DNA of 64,000 bases from an uncultured Lachnospiraceae bacterium. Lineage in GTDB: Bacteria; Bacillota; Clostridia; Lachnospirales; Lachnospiraceae. Each line of letters begins with the position of its first letter. Position 1 is the first letter of the stretch. Shown here piece by piece: positions 60,127 to 64,000 of this stretch. The DNA is taken from contig CAJUFQ010000008.1 in the NCBI GenBank assembly GCA_910585625.1, forward strand, positions 1 through 64,000. Reading direction: 5' to 3'. The notes beneath the pieces were generated by a model. That model searched no databases, was not told where the DNA came from, and saw nothing but the letters and a program-made list of their open reading frames with translations. The position numbers were made by a program, and so were the translations under genes.

Positions 60127-60154
60127 AGTTTTTCCGAAAAAACAAGGTTTATAC
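60127..60154 (-). promoter_or_regulatory. Candidate sigma-F promoter of spoIIQ
   Basis: GTATA (60150-60154), 14 bp, GGAAAAACT (60127-60135), fitting the B. subtilis sigma-F pattern GTATA / GGnnAnAnT. Confidence 0.6.
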
Positions 60155-60177
60155 AAGATGGTTCAGAATTATTCACT

Positions 60178-61104
60178 TTATTTGCGCATGACCGCTATGT
60201 CTTTATAATAATAATTTAAAATTTCTTTATAACCGCTGCCAGCTTCCGCCATCTTATTGGCCCCATACTGGCTCAGCCCCAGCCCATGTCCCATGCCTTT
60301 GGTGACGATGCGCGCCTTCCCTTCCACTTCCTTGACAGCAAAACATGCCGAATTGAGTCCCAGGCACTCGCGGAATTCCTCGCCTGCCATGGGCTGTCCT
60401 CCCACCGTGACCTCCAAGGCGTAATCGCTTGAATCTCGCTTGCTGACCGCAATCCCTTCTACAACCCCTTCTTCTGTCAGTCCGGCCTCCGGGCATACCT
60501 GGTTCAGCTTATCTGCCAAATCCTTTTTTTCCATAAAAATAACATTCAGGAAATCCTGCGATGGAATATCCACACTGCTGTCCACACTGCAGAGATACGG
60601 CAGCTCGATTCCCAACGCTTCCTGCCCGTCTCTTGTCTTCCCTGCGCTGATAGCATGAAAAGCCGGCTGTATCGGCTTTTCCTCCCATATGAGGATTTCT
60701 CCCTCGGTAGCGGCAAGAGCCTCCTGCAGCGCGACGTAATTCTGCTCAAACCCATCCTGCCCCCACAGAGACAGCATTTCCTCCCTTGACATAGACTCCG
60801 GCGGCTCCTCCCCCTGCTCCAGCGCACGCGCCAAAGACGTGCGGGCAATTACAGCCTGGGCTTTTATCGCTTCCGGCTGGCTGTCCAGAGAAATCTGTTC
60901 CGCCACAATCCCGGCAAGGTACTCTTCCTCATCCATATCCTGGCCGTCCGCCATCTCCTGGGGCCAAAATGTCTTTTCCTCCACGGTTCCAGACTCTCCT
61001 GCCCCGGCGCTTGTCTCACTCCCCTGAAACAACAGGGTGACTATGTAAGGCACTGCCAACACCAATATACAGACTGCCAAAAAAGTCTTTAATTTCTCTT
61101 TCAG
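60178..61104 (-). CDS. spoIID: Stage II sporulation protein D, peptidoglycan lytic transglycosylase
   Basis: About 308-residue SpoIID. A membrane anchor (about 6-25, LAVCILVLAVPYIVTLLF) is followed by the SpoIID domain: YLAGIVAEQI with the catalytic Glu, EAIKAQAVIARTS, FHAISAGKTRDG and the C-terminal GMGHGLGLSQYGANKMAEAG. It cuts glycan strands during engulfment. The likely start is CTG at 61104, 7 nt after AGAGGGGG. The only in-frame upstream ATGs (61215, 61200, 61179) lie upstream of a sigma-E-like promoter (61138-61165), so they should not be transcribed from it. Confidence 0.85.
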   Translation of the reverse strand: MKEKLKTFLAVCILVLAVPYIVTLLFQGSETSAGAGESGTVEEKTFWPQEMADGQDMDEEEYLAGIVAEQISLDSQPEAIKAQAVIARTSLARALEQGEEPPESMSREEMLSLWGQDGFEQNYVALQEALAATEGEILIWEEKPIQPAFHAISAGKTRDGQEALGIELPYLCSVDSSVDIPSQDFLNVIFMEKKDLADKLNQVCPEAGLTEEGVVEGIAVSKRDSSDYALEVTVGGQPMAGEEFRECLGLNSACFAVKEVEGKARIVTKGMGHGLGLSQYGANKMAEAGSGYKEILNYYYKDIAVMRK

Positions 61105-61137
61105 AAAAACACCCCCTCTATTGACGCCAATGGCTAT

Positions 61138-61165
61138 ATAGCATGTTCTGAATAATAAGATATTC
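61138..61165 (-). promoter_or_regulatory. Candidate sigma-E promoter of spoIID
   Basis: GAATATC (61159-61165), 13 bp, CATGCTAT (61138-61145), close to the sigma-E pattern (G/T)(A/C)ATATT / CATACA(A/C)T. Confidence 0.55.
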
Positions 61166-61194
61166 AAAAACCAGAACATATATGCGTTTTTCTC

Positions 61195-61224
61195 TTGCAT
61201 TTTTGAAAATTCCATGATATGATG
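61195..61224 (+). promoter_or_regulatory. Promoter of the radical SAM/DUF4130 repair operon
   Basis: TTGCAT (61195-61200), 18 bp, TATGAT (61219-61224). The expected start of transcription is inside the LexA-type box. Confidence 0.65.
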
Positions 61225-61230
61225 TTTTTA

Positions 61231-61244
61231 GAACATTTGTTCTT
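61231..61244 (+). promoter_or_regulatory. LexA (SOS)-type operator
   Basis: AGAACATTTGTTCT is a perfect palindrome apart from its central TT, with arms AGAACA/TGTTCT. It contains GAAC-N4-GTTC, the Gram-positive LexA half-site pair. It lies 6 bp after the -10. Confidence 0.72.
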
Positions 61245-61271
61245 GAGTATTTGGGCAAAGGTTGGGATAAT

Positions 61272-62585
61272 ATGAACGCCATTCAGACAAACATGGATAT
61301 ATTCGAAAAACTTCAGATTTTATCAGATGCGGCAAAATACGACGTCGCCTGCACATCCAGCGGCGTAGACCGTAAGGGAAATGGCAGAGGCATAGGCAAT
61401 TCTATCGCTCCCGGCGTATGCCACACCTTTTCCGCAGACGGAAGGTGCATCTCCCTGCTGAAAATCCTTTTTACCAACGAATGCATTTTCAACTGCGCCT
61501 ACTGCCTGAACAACCGTGATTCTGACGTCAGGCGCGCCTCCTTCACTCCGGAAGAAATCTGTACGATCACGCTGGAATTTTACCGCCGCAACTATATAGA
61601 AGGCCTGTTCTTAAGCTCCGGCATCATGGGCAGTCCTGATTATACCATGGATCTGATATACCAGACCCTGTTTAAGCTGCGGACAGAACATCACTTTAAT
61701 GGCTACATCCATGTCAAGTCCATCCCCGGAGCGGATCCGGAGTTGGTGGAGCGAACCGGCTTCCTGGCTGACCGCATGAGCATCAACCTAGAGCTTCCCA
61801 CAGCCGACAGCCTGCAGAAGCTAGCCCCATGCAAGTCCCGCAGCACAATTTTAAAGCCTATGCGGCAGATTCAGAATCGGATTACGGATAATAAGCAGGA
61901 AGTCGCCATCTACCGCAAGGCCCCTCGCTTCGTCCCTGCCGGACAGTCCACTCAGATGATTATCGGGGCGACCCCTGAGAATGATTTTCAGGTCATGAGC
62001 GTGGCGGAAGGCCTTTACCAGAAGTTTGGGCTGAAAAGGGTATTTTATTCCGCTTTTGTAAATGTCAACGGCAACTCTATGCTCCCTGCCCTCCCAGGCG
62101 GCCCGCCTTTATTGCGGGAACACCGTCTTTACCAGGCAGACTGGCTGCTGCGCTATTATCATTTCCAGGTGTCAGAACTTCTTTCGGAAGACCGCCCGGA
62201 CTTCAATATCTTCCTCGACCCCAAATGCGACTGGGCGCTGCGCCATCTGGAGTTCTTTCCTGTGGAGATTAACCGCGCCAGCTACCAGGCATTGCTGCGC
62301 GTCCCAGGCATCGGATACAAATCGGCAGAGCGCATTGTCAAAGCCCGCAAGAAGAACACGTTAACATTTGACGACTTAAAAAAAATCGGCGTCGTCCTCA
62401 AACGCGCCCTCTATTTTGTCACCTGCTCCGGCAAAATGATGTATAACACCAAGCTGGATGAAGACTATATCTGCGAGAACCTGATGCGCGACAAGACCCA
62501 GATTCCCAAAGATATCCGCAATGGAGGATACCAGCAGATCAGTTTCTTCGATAAGGAACTGCAAGCAGATTTTCATTTGGCCTGA
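61272..62585 (+). CDS. Radical SAM putative DNA modification/repair protein (TIGR03916-like)
   Basis: 437-residue radical SAM enzyme. The iron-sulfur motif is CIFNCAYC (CxxxCxxC, about 75-82). Downstream are VKSIPGADPELV, NLELPTADSL and FVPAGQSTQM. The C-terminal region has a helix-hairpin-helix (RVPGIGYKSAERIVKARKK, about 345-363), a DNA-binding element. The family is annotated as putative DNA modification/repair with no proven reaction. The ATG at 61272 has AAAGG 10 nt upstream; the TTG at 61251 is an alternative. It is 11 nt from the DUF4130-like gene and is preceded by a LexA-type box. Confidence 0.9.
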   Translation: MNAIQTNMDIFEKLQILSDAAKYDVACTSSGVDRKGNGRGIGNSIAPGVCHTFSADGRCISLLKILFTNECIFNCAYCLNNRDSDVRRASFTPEEICTITLEFYRRNYIEGLFLSSGIMGSPDYTMDLIYQTLFKLRTEHHFNGYIHVKSIPGADPELVERTGFLADRMSINLELPTADSLQKLAPCKSRSTILKPMRQIQNRITDNKQEVAIYRKAPRFVPAGQSTQMIIGATPENDFQVMSVAEGLYQKFGLKRVFYSAFVNVNGNSMLPALPGGPPLLREHRLYQADWLLRYYHFQVSELLSEDRPDFNIFLDPKCDWALRHLEFFPVEINRASYQALLRVPGIGYKSAERIVKARKKNTLTFDDLKKIGVVLKRALYFVTCSGKMMYNTKLDEDYICENLMRDKTQIPKDIRNGGYQQISFFDKELQADFHLA

Positions 62586-62596
62586 GGGGGATACTA

Positions 62597-63403
62597 ATGT
62601 ATATTTTTCTCTGTGAAGACAACATTGACGGCATATTTACCGGCATTTACGATGCCTGGGCAAGCCGCCGCGGCCACGCAAATGTGGCCCTTACCACCCA
62701 TGCGCCGGATAACTATTCCCTATTTGACGAATATGTCACCGTGCGCACAGATTATGAAAAAAGTGCGAAAGTAGCCAATACACTCCACCAACGCATGGGA
62801 GACGAAACATATCAGGAGATATGCCAGGCGGCATCCGCGCGGGAAAACAGCTCCAGGAAGAAATCCATGGACAAAGCAGACGCCATTTACAAGACGGTCG
62901 TCCTTGCCCTCTCGCTCCCAGACGCCGGCAAGGTTCTCAATTATCTGGCGGAACCTTATGTGAACCGCACCTTCCAGCTCTCCCGCTCTACGGGAAATGA
63001 AGCCCACCATCTGCTGGGGTTCCTGCGTTTTCAGGAACTGGAGAACGGCTTACTCTTTGCACAGATCCATCCCCAAAATGATGTGCTGCCATTCTTGGGA
63101 GAACATTTTTCCGACCGGCTTCCCGAAGAAAACTTCATGATATACGATAAAACACATAACCTTGCTGCGCTGCATCCTAAGGGAAAAGGGTTCTTCATCA
63201 CAGATACAGAAGGGTTAGATCAGGAAATGCTGACGCGCTTTTCCCCAGAAGAAATGGAATTCTGCAGGCTCTGGTGTACTTTTTTTGACAGCATTGCAAT
63301 CGAGGCAAGAAAGAACCCTAAGCTGCAGAACCAAAATCTGGCAAGACGTTTCCAGAGAGATGTGGTAGAATTTAACCGTGACAGACCATCCAGAAGGAGG
63401 TAA
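62597..63403 (+). CDS. DUF4130 putative DNA repair protein (TIGR03915-like)
   Basis: 268-residue protein of the TIGR03915/DUF4130 family, always found next to the radical SAM protein as far as I recall. It starts YIFLCEDNIDGIFTGIYDA and has RSTGNEAHHLLGFLRFQEL (about 131-149) and AIHP-like TH/LAALHPKGKGF. It has no domain known to me with a defined reaction. GAGGGGG lies 6 nt before the ATG. The two genes form an operon behind one LexA-type operator, which makes a damage-inducible repair role likely. Confidence 0.88.
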   Translation: MYIFLCEDNIDGIFTGIYDAWASRRGHANVALTTHAPDNYSLFDEYVTVRTDYEKSAKVANTLHQRMGDETYQEICQAASARENSSRKKSMDKADAIYKTVVLALSLPDAGKVLNYLAEPYVNRTFQLSRSTGNEAHHLLGFLRFQELENGLLFAQIHPQNDVLPFLGEHFSDRLPEENFMIYDKTHNLAALHPKGKGFFITDTEGLDQEMLTRFSPEEMEFCRLWCTFFDSIAIEARKNPKLQNQNLARRFQRDVVEFNRDRPSRRR

Positions 63404-63406
63404 CTT

Positions 63407-64000
63407 ATGATATGGATGATATTTGCGGCAGCCTGCGCCTTTTTCATCAAGGGGCTTTGCGGCTTTGCCAATACCCTTGTATTCACGACAATTTTAAGCT
63501 TCAAAGCTAACAACATCAGCATTACCCCAGTAGAACTTCTTCTAGGCTACCCAAGCAATTTCATCCTTGCATGGAAAGAACGCAAATCCGTGCAATGGAA
63601 GATTTGCATCCCACTAGCCTTACTGGTCTTACTGGGCAACATCCCAGGGATAATACTGCTGAAAAATACTGATACCAGGATGATAAAAATCCTCTTTGGC
63701 ATCGTAGTCATTTTCATCGGAACAGAAATGCTGTTCCGAGAAAGGCACAAAGGCCAAAAACAATCCTCCAGGCTGGCGCTGGGCATTATTGGTTTTCTGT
63801 CAGGTATGTTATGTGGTCTTTATGGCATTGGGGCCCTGCTTGCCGCATATGTGAACAGGGTCACGCAAGATACCAAAGCTTTCCGCGCGAACCTGAGCAT
63901 CGTGTTCATTGCGGAAAACACCTTCCGCTTAATCATATATAGTATCACCGGCATAATCACGCTCGATATCATGCGCCAGGCCGTCCTGTTGATTCCGGCA
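63407..64000 (+). CDS. TauE/SafE family permease, 3' end outside the window
   Basis: The first 198 codons are present with no stop before the right edge. Hydrophobic segments begin at residue 1 (FAAACAFFIKGLCGFANTL). The typical TauE/SafE features GLCGFANT and GFLSGMLCGLYGIGA are visible, the second as the start of the second homologous half. Members export sulfite, sulfoacetate or other organic anions; the substrate is unknown. AGAAGGAGG is 6 nt before the ATG, which lies 3 nt after the DUF4130 stop, so it may be co-transcribed with the repair genes. Confidence 0.85.
   Translation, partial: MIWMIFAAACAFFIKGLCGFANTLVFTTILSFKANNISITPVELLLGYPSNFILAWKERKSVQWKICIPLALLVLLGNIPGIILLKNTDTRMIKILFGIVVIFIGTEMLFRERHKGQKQSSRLALGIIGFLSGMLCGLYGIGALLAAYVNRVTQDTKAFRANLSIVFIAENTFRLIIYSITGIITLDIMRQAVLLIPA

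Noticed and set aside
61142..61179. Second LexA site before spoIID (ATGTTCTG ... CAGAACAT)
   Set aside because: Half-sites are in the wrong order and 22 bp apart, unlike GAAC-N4-GTTC.

Overview
This 64 kb window is chromosomal DNA from an anaerobic, spore-forming Clostridia bacterium, most likely a gut Lachnospiraceae. The reasons are spoIID and spoIIQ, a reverse rubrerythrin with a PerR-type repressor, a large Bacillota-type SRP RNA, a clustered FabK-type FASII operon, lineage-typical unknown proteins (DUF5711-like, DUF6128-like), and AGGAGG ribosome binding sites with frequent TTG/GTG starts. No phage, plasmid, CRISPR array or intact insertion sequence was seen. Family names are from memory of the families; no database search was possible.

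Layout. 1-390: a strong leftward promoter with a boxA-like leader, probably for an rRNA operon beyond the left edge. 390-7913 (minus): pfkA-dnaX-ybaB-recR, then an MPN-like/LysM membrane protein, a DUF5711-like protein and a CvpA-like protein. 8038-10072 (plus): tRNA-Ser(CGA) followed by nagB-nagA. 10102-16026: carbonic anhydrase, a small lipoprotein, a DUF6128-like protein, a GNAT acetyltransferase, tadA, SRP RNA, perR and rubrerythrin. 16323-23746: a FliD-like protein, a MATE exporter, an alpha/beta hydrolase, a LicD protein, an acyl-CoA thioesterase and a PAS/winged-helix regulator. 24040-33630 (minus): one operon acpP-fabK-fabD-fabG-fabF-accB-fabZ-accC-accD-accA plus an acyl-CoA synthetase. 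33805-37998: a 1397-residue secreted GH51-type arabinofuranosidase. 38217-43664: two ABC exporter operons, the second led by an ECF-type sigma factor. 43849-45779: a candidate structured RNA with a small protein, a ferritin-like protein and DegV. 45976-53014: an ECF sigma/RsgI-like pair, class III fructose-bisphosphatase, a DEAD-box helicase and a hemolysin III-family protein. 53095-57882: a 1595-residue secreted GH43 enzyme. 58077-64000: a frameshifted Uma2 gene, a GIY-YIG protein, spoIIQ, spoIID, a two-gene DNA-repair cassette (radical SAM plus DUF4130-like) behind a LexA-type operator, and the start of a TauE/SafE permease.

How the parts work together. The fab/acc operon encodes almost the whole of type II fatty acid synthesis from acetyl-CoA to acyl-ACP. 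The two giant secreted enzymes share C-terminal Ig-like modules and suggest arabinan or arabinoxylan use. nagAB and pfkA feed glycolysis and fbp serves gluconeogenesis. PerR and reverse rubrerythrin form an oxygen/peroxide defence unit sharing a 15-bp candidate operator. spoIIQ and spoIID carry sequences resembling sigma-F and sigma-E promoters.

The least explained items are a dispersed family of about 130-200 bp cloverleaf-forming repeats (21538-21739, 40064-40249, 48243-48368) whose stems differ in sequence but keep pairing; a 142-nt multibranched candidate RNA at 43849-43990; the SOS-type box in front of the radical SAM/DUF4130 pair; and the MPN-like/LysM fusion protein.
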